From Haloflavibacter putidus (lineage in GTDB: Bacteria; Bacteroidota; Bacteroidia; Flavobacteriales; Flavobacteriaceae): a stretch of DNA of 64,000 bases. A program made the position numbers and the translations under genes. Of the stretch, positions 47,674-56,915 are shown piece by piece (positions within the stretch are counted from its first letter, which is position 1; every line of letters starts with the position of its first letter). The stretch is from positions 1 to 64,000 of the forward strand of contig NZ_VIAR01000002.1 in assembly GCF_006546625.1 (NCBI RefSeq), written 5' to 3'. The notes beneath the pieces were generated by a model. That model made no database searches, had not been told where the DNA came from, and saw nothing but the letters and a program-made list of their open reading frames with translations.

Positions 47674-47740
47674 TAAATTTTTTCTTCGGTAAACCGAAAT
47701 TATCCAAAGCCATTACTTAGTTTTTTAAAAGCCCGAAAGC

Positions 47741-47775
47741 TTTGATAGCTAAACTAATTATTTTGTCTATTTTTG
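47741..47775 (+). promoter_or_regulatory. pyrR operon promoter
   Basis: TTTG (47741-47744), a 23-base spacer and TATTTTTG (47768-47775). The leader to the pyrR ATG is about 25 bases, too short for a PyrR-type attenuator. Confidence 0.55.
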
Positions 47776-47802
47776 TATTGAATGCCAAAAAATTATGTTT
47801 AA

Positions 47803-48342
47803 ATGAGCCGGAGAATACTCTTAAACGCTACCGAAATTGATATTATTCTACATCGATTGGCGTGTCAGCTAATAGAAAATTATGACGATTTTTCGGATGC
47901 GGTTTTAATTGGTATTCAACCACGGGGTGTTTTTTTGGCAAACCGCGTACATAAAATTTTAACCGAAGAATACGCTATTAAAAATGTATGTTTAGGAAAG
48001 TTGGACATTACTTTTTATCGCGACGATTTCAGACGTAGCGAAAAACCTTTGGAAGCCAACAAAACTAAAATAGATTTTTTGGTAGAAGATAAACGCGTGG
48101 TTTTTATAGACGATGTTTTATACACAGGAAGAAGCATTCGGGCAGCTTTAACGGCAATACAATCTTTTGGCCGTCCCAAAGAAATAGAATTATTAAGTTT
48201 AATAGATAGACGTTTTAGCAGACATTTGCCTATACAGCCAGATTATAACGGCAGGCAAGTAGATGCAATAAATGAAGAACGCGTAATTGTAAACTGGGAA
48301 GAAAACACCGGCGAAGATTGCGTTTACCTGATAAATAAATAA
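47803..48342 (+). CDS. pyrR: PyrR bifunctional regulator/uracil phosphoribosyltransferase
   Basis: A 179-residue type I phosphoribosyltransferase. The PRPP motif VVFIDDVLYTGRSIRAAL and IGIQPRGVFLA (around residue 48), with the conserved basic DRRFSRHLPIQPDYNG, mark it as PyrR. In Gram-positive bacteria PyrR binds the pyr mRNA; here the short leader leaves no room for an attenuator, so enzyme function or another form of control is more likely. It lies 4 bases before pyrB and opens a long plus-strand run. Confidence 0.93.
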   Translation: MSRRILLNATEIDIILHRLACQLIENYDDFSDAVLIGIQPRGVFLANRVHKILTEEYAIKNVCLGKLDITFYRDDFRRSEKPLEANKTKIDFLVEDKRVVFIDDVLYTGRSIRAALTAIQSFGRPKEIELLSLIDRRFSRHLPIQPDYNGRQVDAINEERVIVNWEENTGEDCVYLINK

Positions 48343-48346
48343 AGCG

Positions 48347-49276
48347 ATGAGCGAGTTGAGTGTAAACCACTTATTAGGAATTAAATACCTCTCTAAAGAA
48401 GATTTGCAGCTAATTTTTGAGACAGCAGATCATTTTAAGGAAGTTATTAATAGGTCTATTAAAAAAGTTCCTTCGCTTAGAGATATTACCATTGCCAATC
48501 TTTTTTTTGAAAACAGTACGCGTACCAAACTTTCTTTTGAGCTTGCAGAAAAACGCTTAAGCGCAGATGTTGTTAATTTTTCGGCGGCATCTTCTTCCGT
48601 AAAGAAAGGAGAAACCTTAATAGATACGGTGAACAATATCTTGTCTATGAAAGTAGATATGGTAATAATGCGGCACCCCAATCCTGGAGCAAGCGTATTT
48701 TTATCGCAACACGTAAAATCTGCAATTATTAATGCCGGAGATGGCGCGCACGAGCACCCAACACAAGCTTTATTAGACTCCTATAGTATTCGAGAAAAAT
48801 TGGGCGAGGTAGCAGGAAAAAAAATAGTAATTGTTGGCGATATTTTGCATAGTAGAGTGGCGCTAAGTAATATTTTTGCCCTAAAATTACAGGGCGCAGA
48901 AGTAAAGGTTTGCGGACCAAAAACTTTGCTTCCCAAGCATATAGAAAGCCTGGGGGTAAAAGTAGAAACCAATTTGCAAAAAGCTTTAAAATGGTGTGAT
49001 GTTGCAAACATGTTACGTGTTCAAAACGAACGGATGGAGATAAGTTATTTTCCTAGTACTAGAGAATATGTGCAACAATTTGGCGTTAATAAAAAATTAT
49101 TAGATTCTTTATCTAAAGAGATTGTAATTATGCACCCGGGACCAATAAATCGCGGCGTAGAAATTACCAGTGATGTGGCAGATTCTCAACACTCTATTAT
49201 TTTAAACCAAGTAGAAAATGGAGTAGCGGTAAGAATGGCCGTAATTTATTTATTGGCTTCTAAAATTAAAAACTAA
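48347..49276 (+). CDS. pyrB: Aspartate carbamoyltransferase, catalytic subunit
   Basis: Second step of pyrimidine synthesis: carbamoyl phosphate plus aspartate. The 309-residue protein has the carbamoyl-phosphate motif FFENSTRTKLSFELAEKRL, HPTQALLDSYSIREK and the aspartate-binding HPGPINRGVEITSDVAD. No regulatory PyrI subunit follows, so the enzyme is probably the small non-allosteric trimer type or joins with others. Confidence 0.97.
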   Translation: MSELSVNHLLGIKYLSKEDLQLIFETADHFKEVINRSIKKVPSLRDITIANLFFENSTRTKLSFELAEKRLSADVVNFSAASSSVKKGETLIDTVNNILSMKVDMVIMRHPNPGASVFLSQHVKSAIINAGDGAHEHPTQALLDSYSIREKLGEVAGKKIVIVGDILHSRVALSNIFALKLQGAEVKVCGPKTLLPKHIESLGVKVETNLQKALKWCDVANMLRVQNERMEISYFPSTREYVQQFGVNKKLLDSLSKEIVIMHPGPINRGVEITSDVADSQHSIILNQVENGVAVRMAVIYLLASKIKN

Positions 49277-49280
49277 GAAT

Positions 49281-49619
49281 ATGAAAGTTACTGAAAAAGA
49301 TAATTACATAATTGTCGAAGACGAAAAAAATAATGTAAAAGGTTTTGCAAATTATTTAGAAAAACACGCAGATAATGTAATTGCCAACAAAAATATTGTA
49401 GTAGATATTTTAAAGTATGGCGAGCTAAAGTTAGAGGAATTACTCTTGTTTTTGCCAATTTCTAATAGACAGCGCGCAGCAAAAAACTCTTTTGTAATTG
49501 CCAACGATACAATAAATATAGATGAAGTGCCGGCAGAATTAATGGTTGTTCCTACGCTAAAAGAGGCTGCAGATGTTATACAAATGGAAGAAATAGAGCG
49601 CGATTTGGGCGCTTTTTAA
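49281..49619 (+). CDS. Conserved protein of unknown function between pyrB and rnz
   Basis: A 112-residue acidic protein. The alternating pattern (short strand YIIVEDE, helix GFANYLEKHADNVI, strand NIVVDILKYG, helix, strand SFVIANDT, helix DAADVIQMEEIERDL-like end) resembles the STAS/SpoIIAA fold, but no phosphorylatable Ser motif is evident. It starts 4 bases after pyrB and ends 9 bases before rnz, and in flavobacterial genomes it is sometimes labelled as ribonuclease Z only because of that neighbour. Function unknown; co-translation with rnz suggests a partner. Confidence 0.6.
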   Translation: MKVTEKDNYIIVEDEKNNVKGFANYLEKHADNVIANKNIVVDILKYGELKLEELLLFLPISNRQRAAKNSFVIANDTINIDEVPAELMVVPTLKEAADVIQMEEIERDLGAF

Positions 49620-49628
49620 AACAACTTT

Positions 49629-50534
49629 ATGCAACTGGATATTTTGGGTTGTTATTCTGCCACCCCGCGCACATTTAACAATCCAACAGCGCAAGTTTTA
49701 ACTTTAAACCACCGCCAGTTTTTAATAGATTGCGGAGAGGGAACGCAGGTTGCAATTAGAAAGCAGAAGATAAAATTCAATAAAATAAAACAGATTTTTA
49801 TCTCGCATTTGCACGGCGATCATTTTTTTGGATTAATTGGGTTAATCTCTACTTTTAGTTTGCTTAACCGACAGACAGAATTGCATATTTACGGTCCAAA
49901 AGGTATTAAGCAAATTATTTTATTACAACTTAAACTTTCCAAAAGCTATACAAGCTATCCGCTTTATTTTCACGAGTTAGAAAGTAAAGAACCAGAACTT
50001 ATTTTTGAAGACGATAAAGTTAGCGTACAGACAATTCCTTTACAGCACAGGGTTTATGCAAATGGTTTTCTCTTTACGGAAAAACCCGGCGATCGTAAAT
50101 TGTTGATAGAAGAAGTGCAAAAATACGATATAGATGTTGCCTATTATCGCAGTATAAAAAAAGGAAAAGATATACGCTTAGACAATGGCAGCATTGTAAA
50201 AAACGAGTTGCTCACTTCTGCGCCCCCGCCTGTCAAAAGCTATGCTTTTTGCAGTGATACTGTTTACAAACCAGAAATTGCCAATCAAATTCAAAATGTG
50301 ACTGCTTTATACCACGAAGCCACGTTTTTAGAAAAACATGAAGATTTGGCGAAAAGCACCAAACATTCTACCACAAACCAAGCAGCTCTTATCGCAAAAA
50401 AAGCCAACGCAAAAAATCTAATTATAGGGCATTATTCTACACGATATAAAAGTATAGAAATCTTTAAGGAAGAAGCAAGCCGTTATTTTAACCCTGTTTA
50501 TTTGGCGCAAGACGGAAAGGTTTTTGAGTTTTAA
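49629..50534 (+). CDS. rnz: Ribonuclease Z
   Basis: Zinc-dependent endonuclease that removes the 3' trailer of tRNA precursors. The 301-residue short-form protein has the metallo-beta-lactamase motif FISHLHGDHFFGLIGL (HxHxDH), the N-terminal QFLIDCGEGTQ, the phosphate/PxKxN-like middle and HEATFLEKHEDLAKSTKHST with the late His ligands and GHYSTRY. It lies in the pyrR-pyrB run. Confidence 0.95.
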   Translation: MQLDILGCYSATPRTFNNPTAQVLTLNHRQFLIDCGEGTQVAIRKQKIKFNKIKQIFISHLHGDHFFGLIGLISTFSLLNRQTELHIYGPKGIKQIILLQLKLSKSYTSYPLYFHELESKEPELIFEDDKVSVQTIPLQHRVYANGFLFTEKPGDRKLLIEEVQKYDIDVAYYRSIKKGKDIRLDNGSIVKNELLTSAPPPVKSYAFCSDTVYKPEIANQIQNVTALYHEATFLEKHEDLAKSTKHSTTNQAALIAKKANAKNLIIGHYSTRYKSIEIFKEEASRYFNPVYLAQDGKVFEF

Positions 50535-50594
50535 ATCTTATGTAAACTTTGCTAAATCACTTTTTCCTTAAAGCGAATTCTTGTAAATTGCAGT

Positions 50595-51242
50595 ATGGAA
50601 AAAAACTTAGAAAATTACCGAAAAAGCTATCAAAAGTACGCTTTAGAGCGTGAAGATTTGGCGGCGCAACCTATAGATTTATTTAAAAAATGGTTTGACG
50701 AAGTAGAAGAAAATGGCAGTGTAGAAGAAGCTAATGCAATGCATCTGAGTACTTTTGGTAAAGATGGTTTTCCTAAAAACCGGGTTGTACTTTTAAAAAA
50801 AGTAAAAGCAGAAGGGTTTGTGTTTTATACTAATTATAACAGCGAAAAAGCCAAAGCCATCGCGCATAATAACAAAGTTTGTTTGTCTTTTTTTTGGCCG
50901 GGACTAGAACGTCAGGTAATTATAAAAGGCACGGCTTCTAAAGTTAGCGAAGAAGAATCTGATGCTTATTTTAATTCCAGACCAAAGGGGAGTCAACTGG
51001 GAGCATTGGCTTCTCCGCAAAGCGATCCTATAGAAAATCGGGAAGTTTTGGAAGAAAACTTAAAAAGTTTAGAAGAAAAATATGCCGACGAGGCCATAAA
51101 GCGTCCGGCAAGTTGGGGTGGCTATTTAGTAAAACCAGACAGTGTAGAGTTTTGGCAGGGTAGGCCCAACCGCTTGCACGATAGATTTTTATATCGCCAA
51201 AACCAGAACGGCGAATGGACAGCAACTAGACTGGCTCCTTAA
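50595..51242 (+). CDS. pdxH: Pyridoxamine 5'-phosphate oxidase
   Basis: FMN enzyme that makes the cofactor pyridoxal 5'-phosphate from PNP or PMP. The 215-residue protein carries the family blocks PKNRVVLLKKVKAEGFVFYT, KVCLSFFWPGLERQVIIKG, the FMN-binding GSQLGALASPQS and the C-terminal signature VEFWQGRPNRLHDRFLYR. The 60-base gap to rnz contains a TTCCTTAAAGCGAA word of the repeated family. 13 bases separate it from the next gene. Confidence 0.96.
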   Translation: MEKNLENYRKSYQKYALEREDLAAQPIDLFKKWFDEVEENGSVEEANAMHLSTFGKDGFPKNRVVLLKKVKAEGFVFYTNYNSEKAKAIAHNNKVCLSFFWPGLERQVIIKGTASKVSEEESDAYFNSRPKGSQLGALASPQSDPIENREVLEENLKSLEEKYADEAIKRPASWGGYLVKPDSVEFWQGRPNRLHDRFLYRQNQNGEWTATRLAP

Positions 51243-51254
51243 ACCAATTATATT

Positions 51255-51740
51255 ATGAAAAAACTAATTATTGTTAGACACGGCAAATCATCTTGGAAAG
51301 AAGATTTGCCAGATAATAAACGTCCGTTAAAAAAACGTGGTTTTAATGATGCAGAGCTTATTATAAAAGCTTTTAAACTTTATTTGCAAAAACCTATTAA
51401 AGCTTATTCAAGTCATGCCGTACGTGCATTAACAACCGCAGAATTGTTTAAAGAAGGCTTAGATATAAAGGACGAAAATTTTACAGTTATCAAAGATCTT
51501 TACACTTTTGATGCTAGTAATTTAATCGGTTTCATAAAAAACCTCGACGATAATTTAGATAAGGTAATGCTATTTGGGCACAATCCTGCCATAACCGAAA
51601 CCGTTAATCAATTAGGTAGTAAAAGTTTTGACAATGTGCCAACTACCGGTTTGGTGGTTATAGATTTTGACACAGATAGCTGGAGCAAAATTAACGATGG
51701 TAGAACCTTGTTAAGTCTTTTTCCGCGAAACTTTAAATAA
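51255..51740 (+). CDS. SixA-like histidine phosphatase
   Basis: A 161-residue branch-2-like histidine phosphatase. The catalytic motif LIIVRHGKSSWKED (His9 as nucleophile) is at the N-terminus, with the second His in LFGHNPAITETVNQL. SixA-type proteins remove phosphate from histidine phosphotransfer domains, but relatives also hydrolyse small phosphate esters. It overlaps ppk1 by one base (TAATG), so it could act in phosphate or polyphosphate signalling. The exact substrate is unknown. Confidence 0.85.
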   Translation: MKKLIIVRHGKSSWKEDLPDNKRPLKKRGFNDAELIIKAFKLYLQKPIKAYSSHAVRALTTAELFKEGLDIKDENFTVIKDLYTFDASNLIGFIKNLDDNLDKVMLFGHNPAITETVNQLGSKSFDNVPTTGLVVIDFDTDSWSKINDGRTLLSLFPRNFK

Positions 51741-53803
51741 TGCTGAAAAATAAATATATAAATCGCGAATTAAGTTGGTTGCAATTTAATGGGAGAGTCT
51801 TGCAAGAAGCAGCAGATAAAAGCGTGCCATTAATAGAACGCTTACGATTTCTCGGAATTTTCTCTAACAACTTAGATGAGTTTTTTAAAGTACGTTACGC
51901 TACCGTAAAGCGAATAAAGCAAGCAGGAAAAGGCGGTAAAAAGGTATTGGGAGGAAAAACAGCCAATAAACTTCTTACTGAGATTACCCAAATTGTAATA
52001 GACCAACAAAGCGAAAGTTTAGAGATTTTAAAAAATATACAAGAAGAGTTAACCAAACACGATATTCATATTATTCGGGAAACTGAAATTAACGAAGAAC
52101 AAGCCCGTTTTATTCAGGATTATTTTTTGCAAAAAGTGAGTCCGGCTTTGGTAACCATTATTTTAAACGATCTAAAAGAAATTCCACATTTAAAAGATAG
52201 CGCAGCTTATTTGGCCGTAAAAATGATTTTAAATTCCAAAGAAAATCAGCTTAACGAAAAGCGCTACATTCTAATAGAAATTCCTTTTGAGATAGATCGT
52301 TTTGTCGAGCTTCCTTCAAAAGATGGTAAGAAATATATTATAATCGTAGACGATTTAATTCGGTATAACCTAAAAAGTTTATTTAGCATTTTCGATTATA
52401 AAAGTATCTCTGCGCATATGATAAAAATTACGCGAGATGCCGAGTTAGATATGGCCGGAGATATAGATAAAAGTTACATAGAAAAGCTTTTATCTAGTAT
52501 TAAAGATCGGTTAGAAGGCGATCCGGTGCGTTTTGTTTTTGATAAAACTATAGATGAAGACACGCTGCAATTTTTGCTCTTAAAAATGGGCATAGACCGT
52601 AGTGATAGTGTTATTCCCGGCGGGCGTTATCACAATCGCAGAGATTATATGAAGTTTCCCAGCCTGGGTGCCAAAGACTTATTATATAAGAAATTCTCGC
52701 CATTACCAATAAAAAATTTACCGTTAAACGGAAGTTTACTGCAAAAAATAGCTGAAAAAGATTTTCTGCAATTTACGCCTTATCATACTTTTTCGTACAC
52801 GGTTAAATTTTTGCGCGAAGCTGCAATAGATCCCAAAGTAAAATATATAAAAATTACTATTTATCGTCTTGCCGAATTTTCACACATTGCCAGTTCTTTG
52901 ATAAATGCAGTAAAAAATAACAAAAAAGTTACGGTTGCAATAGAGCTAAAAGCAAGATTTGATGAGGTAAATAACATTAAATATGCCGAGCAAATGCAAC
53001 GCGAGGGTGTAAAATTAATTTTTGGCGTTCGGGGTTTAAAAGTGCATTGTAAAGCCTGTATTATAGACAGGTTAGAGGGCAAAAAAGTAAAACGTTACGG
53101 ATTTATAAGCACGGGCAATTTTAACGAAAGTACGGCAAAAATTTATACAGATTATACACTGTTTACCGCCAGTCAAGCTATTTTAAAAGATGTAGATAAA
53201 GTATTTTCCTTTTTTGAGACCAATTACAAAGTAAATAAATACAAACACCTTATTGTTTCGCCACATTATAGCAGAGAACGTTTTGAAGAGTTAATTCAGA
53301 CTGAAATTGATAATGCTAAAAGCGGAAAAAAATCAGGTATTAAAATAAAACTTAACAGTTTGTCAGACTATCAAATGATTGATAAATTGTACGAAGCCAG
53401 TAGAGCAGGAGTAAAGATACAATTAATAGTTAGAGGTATCTGTTGTTTAATTCCCGGTGTACCCGGAATGAGTGAAAACATTGAAGCCATTAGTATAATA
53501 GATAAACATCTAGAGCACCCGCGTTTGTTTATTTTTGAAAATGGCGGACACCCGAAAACCTTTATTTCTTCTGCAGATTGGATGCGTAGAAATTTAGATT
53601 ATAGAGTAGAAATTACTTGCCCTATTTACCAAAAAGACATTCAGGAAGAATTGTTAGATACGTTTAACATTTCGTGGAATGATAACGTGAAAGCCAGAGA
53701 ATTTTCAGCAGAAAAAGAAAATGTTTATCGGCATAACGATGCGCCAAAAATGCGCAGCCAGTTTACTATGTATGATTATTATTTAAACCAGTTAAACGCT
53801 TAA
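51740..53803 (+). CDS. ppk1: Polyphosphate kinase 1
   Basis: Membrane-associated enzyme that makes polyphosphate from ATP. The 687-residue protein has the N-terminal NRELSWLQFNGRVLQEA, the head domain, and two phospholipase-D-like C-terminal domains with the phosphohistidine in GLKVHCKACIIDR and a second conserved His in NGGHPKTFISSADWM. Translationally coupled to the SixA-like gene upstream and 10 bases before ppx, so synthesis and breakdown of polyphosphate are encoded together. Confidence 0.97.
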   Translation: MLKNKYINRELSWLQFNGRVLQEAADKSVPLIERLRFLGIFSNNLDEFFKVRYATVKRIKQAGKGGKKVLGGKTANKLLTEITQIVIDQQSESLEILKNIQEELTKHDIHIIRETEINEEQARFIQDYFLQKVSPALVTIILNDLKEIPHLKDSAAYLAVKMILNSKENQLNEKRYILIEIPFEIDRFVELPSKDGKKYIIIVDDLIRYNLKSLFSIFDYKSISAHMIKITRDAELDMAGDIDKSYIEKLLSSIKDRLEGDPVRFVFDKTIDEDTLQFLLLKMGIDRSDSVIPGGRYHNRRDYMKFPSLGAKDLLYKKFSPLPIKNLPLNGSLLQKIAEKDFLQFTPYHTFSYTVKFLREAAIDPKVKYIKITIYRLAEFSHIASSLINAVKNNKKVTVAIELKARFDEVNNIKYAEQMQREGVKLIFGVRGLKVHCKACIIDRLEGKKVKRYGFISTGNFNESTAKIYTDYTLFTASQAILKDVDKVFSFFETNYKVNKYKHLIVSPHYSRERFEELIQTEIDNAKSGKKSGIKIKLNSLSDYQMIDKLYEASRAGVKIQLIVRGICCLIPGVPGMSENIEAISIIDKHLEHPRLFIFENGGHPKTFISSADWMRRNLDYRVEITCPIYQKDIQEELLDTFNISWNDNVKAREFSAEKENVYRHNDAPKMRSQFTMYDYYLNQLNA

Positions 53804-53813
53804 AATAAATAGT

Positions 53814-54707
53814 TTGTTACGTATAAAAAAATATGCAGCCATAGATATAGGCTCCAACGCAGTTCGACTTTTAATTTCTACCATTACCGAACCCGAAAAT
53901 AAAGAACCTACTTTTAAAAAAACAAGTTTGGTGCGCGTACCTATACGCTTGGGAGAAGATGTTTTTGTAAACGGAAGTATTTCTGAAGAAAATATGCAAC
54001 GTATGCAAGACACCATGCAAGCTTTTGATTTACTTATGAAAAGCCATAAAATAGAACGCTATCAAGCTTGTGCAACTTCGGCTATGCGCGATGCAGAAAA
54101 TGGTTCTCTTCTGGCAGAAAAAGTTAAAGAAAAAACCGGTATAGCAATAGATATAATAGATGGCGATCACGAAGCGGCTATTATTGCTGCAACAGATTTG
54201 CACGAATTAATTCAAAAAGATAAAAATTATTTGTACGTAGATGTGGGCGGCGGTAGCACAGAACTCACTTTTTATTCTAACGGAAAAACAGTTGCTTCTA
54301 AATCGTTTAAATTAGGAACCGTGCGTTTATTAAACAATTTGGTAGAAGATAAACTTTGGAAAGAAGTAGAAAACTGGGTTAAAAAAACTACTAAAAATTA
54401 TACCAAAATAGCGCTAATTGGCTCTGGTGGTAACATTAATAATATTTTTAAGTCTAGCGGAAAGAAACCTGGCAAACCTTTGTCTTTTCTGTATTTGAGT
54501 TCCTATTACCAATTACTACAATCTTTAACTTATGATGAACGCGTAGCAGAATTAGGTTTAAATGTAGACCGGGCAGATGTGATTATCCCGGCAGCCAAAA
54601 TCTATCTGTCTGCAATGAAATGGAGTAGGGCGCGCAAGGTTTATGTGCCAAAAATTGGTCTGGCAGATGGCATTGTAAAATCGCTTTATAACGAATACAA
54701 AAATTAA
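53814..54707 (+). CDS. ppx: Ppx/GppA family exopolyphosphatase
   Basis: A 297-residue ASKHA-fold phosphatase for polyphosphate or (p)ppGpp. The signatures are YAAIDIGSNAVRLLI, ACATSAMRDAENG and YVDVGGGSTELTFYS. It is the short, catalytic-domain-only form, as in many Bacteroidota. The start is TTG at 53814, with no in-frame ATG nearby that keeps the first strand. It is the last gene of the plus-strand run that began with pyrR. Confidence 0.93.
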   Translation: MLRIKKYAAIDIGSNAVRLLISTITEPENKEPTFKKTSLVRVPIRLGEDVFVNGSISEENMQRMQDTMQAFDLLMKSHKIERYQACATSAMRDAENGSLLAEKVKEKTGIAIDIIDGDHEAAIIAATDLHELIQKDKNYLYVDVGGGSTELTFYSNGKTVASKSFKLGTVRLLNNLVEDKLWKEVENWVKKTTKNYTKIALIGSGGNINNIFKSSGKKPGKPLSFLYLSSYYQLLQSLTYDERVAELGLNVDRADVIIPAAKIYLSAMKWSRARKVYVPKIGLADGIVKSLYNEYKN

Positions 54708-54725
54708 GCTTTTTTGCAGTTGTAG

Positions 54726-54733
54726 TACATTTG
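54726..54733 (+). promoter_or_regulatory. -7 box before the esterase gene
   Basis: TACATTTG fits TAnnTTTG and lies 14 bases before the ATG at 54748; no -33 box is seen at the right distance. Confidence 0.45.
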
Positions 54734-54747
54734 AAAAAACAAAATCA

Positions 54748-55572
54748 ATGAAAAAAACAATATTTCTTTTACTATCAATCTTGATAATATCTTGTAACAA
54801 TTCGATAAAGCCTGAGATTGAAAAAGAAATAATAAAATCATCTGAATTAGAAACATTTCAATCTAAAAGCCTAAAACAAAATATTCCGTATAAAGTAATT
54901 TTGCCAGAAAATCTAGAAACTAAAAAAGACAGTTTAAGTTTATTGGTTTTGTTGGACGGTGATGATTATTCTGGAATTGCAAAGAATGTTATTTCACTTT
55001 ATGAATTTGGCGATAAAATTTATCCTACAGTAATTATTTCACTGCCAAGCACTAAAGAAAGTAGGTGGACTTACTACACGCCTACAAAGGATACAACTAA
55101 TATTGAAAAAGGTTTTGAGGATTTATATTCGAGAACTGGAAAATTCAATGGATTTGCTGACTTTGTTGGTAACGAACTCATTCCGTCTGTTGAAGAAAAA
55201 TATAAAATAAAATTTAATCAAAAAACAATATTTGGACATTCTCTCGGAGGTTTAGGTTCTTTATCGTTTGCTGTATTAAGACCAGAGATATTTGAAAATT
55301 ATATTTCAGCAAGTCCAAGCACAATGTATGACCAACATTTTATTTTTAAAACAATCGAAGAAAAAGGCAGTTTAGAATTCAATTCTATGTTCATAACAGC
55401 AGGATTAAATGATGCCAATGGTTATCGTGAAAATGTGGAATGGTTAAAAGAATATTTGGACAAACACAAATCCGAAAATCAAAAAGTAGGAATGAAAATT
55501 TACGATAATCAAAATCATTCAACTTCTGGATTAAAATCATTAATCGACGGAATTGAATTCATCGGGAAATAA
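54748..55572 (+). CDS. Esterase D/IroE-type alpha/beta hydrolase, lipoprotein
   Basis: A 274-residue exported hydrolase with a lipoprotein signal peptide (lipobox IISC). The nucleophile Ser is in IFGHSLGGLGSL; the family look is that of putative esterases (ferri-enterobactin esterase IroE-like), with KVILPENLETKKDSLSLLVLL before the oxyanion Asp-Gly. The His of the triad is probably in the late NQNHSTSG. The DNA is more AT-rich and uses different codons from its neighbours, so recent acquisition is possible. Natural substrate unknown. Confidence 0.8.
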   Translation: MKKTIFLLLSILIISCNNSIKPEIEKEIIKSSELETFQSKSLKQNIPYKVILPENLETKKDSLSLLVLLDGDDYSGIAKNVISLYEFGDKIYPTVIISLPSTKESRWTYYTPTKDTTNIEKGFEDLYSRTGKFNGFADFVGNELIPSVEEKYKIKFNQKTIFGHSLGGLGSLSFAVLRPEIFENYISASPSTMYDQHFIFKTIEEKGSLEFNSMFITAGLNDANGYRENVEWLKEYLDKHKSENQKVGMKIYDNQNHSTSGLKSLIDGIEFIGK

Positions 55573-55707
55573 AAACGCGCTACAATACTGTATACGTTTT
55601 CTAACGATAAAGAGTTTTCGCCTACGCTTAAACTGACAATTCCAATAACTTTAAACCGTTGAATATTAAGTAAATAAATACGTAATTACATTTTGATCTT
55701 TACTTTT

Positions 55708-56322
55708 TTATTCCTTAAGGAAAACGCAAAACTGAAAATTTTGTACTTTATTCCTCGGCGTAAGGTGGTCTTTGGTAAAACAATCTACCGCTCTAAATTC
55801 TGGTTCAAAAATAGAAGACAAGCCGTCTGCCGAATAATTGGCTGTAGGTAAACCACTACATTTTGTTGGTCCTTTTTTACTAAAAGCACCAACAATAAGT
55901 TGACCGTTTGGTTTTATAGAAGCATTGCATAGGCTACGGTATTTTTCTATATCTTCTTGGTTGTTTAAAAAATGAAATGTTGCTCTGTCGTGCCAACAGT
56001 CAAACTTAGCATCTGATTTAAAATCTGTTACATCTGCCAAAATCCAGTTTACTTGCTTTGCTTTTTCTCCCAAACGTTTTTGTGCGTTTTTAAGAGCAGC
56101 TTCAGAAATATCTAATACGCTTAAATTGGTATAGCCTAAATTTAAAAGATAATCTACCAAACGACTGTTACCACCGCCAACGTCTATAATGGCGGCGCTT
56201 TTGTCTAGGTTTGCTTTTTGAATTAACGCTATAGAAGTTTCTGGTTTTTCTTGATACCAACTCACCTCTTGCAAATCTTTATTTTTATAAACTTCTTGCC
56301 AATGTTCTACTCGCTTATTCAT
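55708..56322 (-). CDS. Class I SAM-dependent methyltransferase
   Basis: A 204-residue methyltransferase with the SAM-binding motif IIDVGGGNSRLVDYLLN and LADVTDF (about 95). The family is that of small-molecule/thiol methyltransferases annotated across bacteria; the HDRATFHFLN block is typical. Last gene of a minus-strand operon dnaX-miaE-this gene, with 9 bases to miaE. Substrate unknown. Confidence 0.88.
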   Translation of the reverse strand: MNKRVEHWQEVYKNKDLQEVSWYQEKPETSIALIQKANLDKSAAIIDVGGGNSRLVDYLLNLGYTNLSVLDISEAALKNAQKRLGEKAKQVNWILADVTDFKSDAKFDCWHDRATFHFLNNQEDIEKYRSLCNASIKPNGQLIVGAFSKKGPTKCSGLPTANYSADGLSSIFEPEFRAVDCFTKDHLTPRNKVQNFQFCVFLKE

Positions 56323-56331
56323 ATTACATTA

Positions 56332-56913
56332 TTAACCGTGTATGCTTTCTCCTTCGCTAAAGCTCAACATTATTTTTGCTTCATAATCTAATAAAGCATT
56401 CCATTTTTTATTTACTTCATCGGTATTGCCGTATTTCCTGGCAAAATTTAAAAACATGGTATAATGGTTTGCTTCGCTAATCATTAATTTTTTATAAAAC
56501 TTTTTAAGTTCGGGTTCTTGCAATTCTTCAGATAAAAGTTTAAAACGCTCGCAACTTCTTGCTTCTATTAATGCTGCATATAATAGTCTGTGCACCATTT
56601 GGTCTATTCTGCTTCCCCCTTTAGGGAAAAATTTTAGAAGTTCTACTACATAATAATCTTTTCTGTCGCGCCCCATCGTGTAACCACGTTCTATAATTTT
56701 GTCGTGCACCATTTTAAAATGGCTCATTTCTTCTTGTACCAAATCGTTCATAGCTTGCACGAGTTCAGTATATTCGGGAAAGCTTACTATTAAAGAAATA
56801 GCGGTAGAAGCCGCCTTTTGTTCGCAATAAGCGTGATCTATTAAAATTTCTTTTATATTTTTTTCTGCAACGTTTGCCCAACGCGGATCTGTTGGTAATT
56901 TTAATCCTAACAT
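56332..56913 (-). CDS. miaE: tRNA 2-methylthio-N6-isopentenyladenosine hydroxylase
   Basis: Diiron oxygenase that hydroxylates the isopentenyl group at A37 of tRNAs. The 193-residue ferritin-like protein shows the paired metal motifs: Glu in DHAYCEQKAASTAIS, EExxH in QEEMSHFKMVHD and the second pair in EARSCERFKLL and EANHYTMFL. It lies 3 bases after dnaX. Its presence implies that miaA and miaB act elsewhere in the genome. Confidence 0.92.
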   Translation of the reverse strand: MLGLKLPTDPRWANVAEKNIKEILIDHAYCEQKAASTAISLIVSFPEYTELVQAMNDLVQEEMSHFKMVHDKIIERGYTMGRDRKDYYVVELLKFFPKGGSRIDQMVHRLLYAALIEARSCERFKLLSEELQEPELKKFYKKLMISEANHYTMFLNFARKYGNTDEVNKKWNALLDYEAKIMLSFSEGESIHG

Positions 56914-56915
56914 AA

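Noticed and set aside
47776-47802. PyrR-dependent attenuator before pyrR
   Set aside because: The leader is only about 25 bases and has no alternative hairpins.
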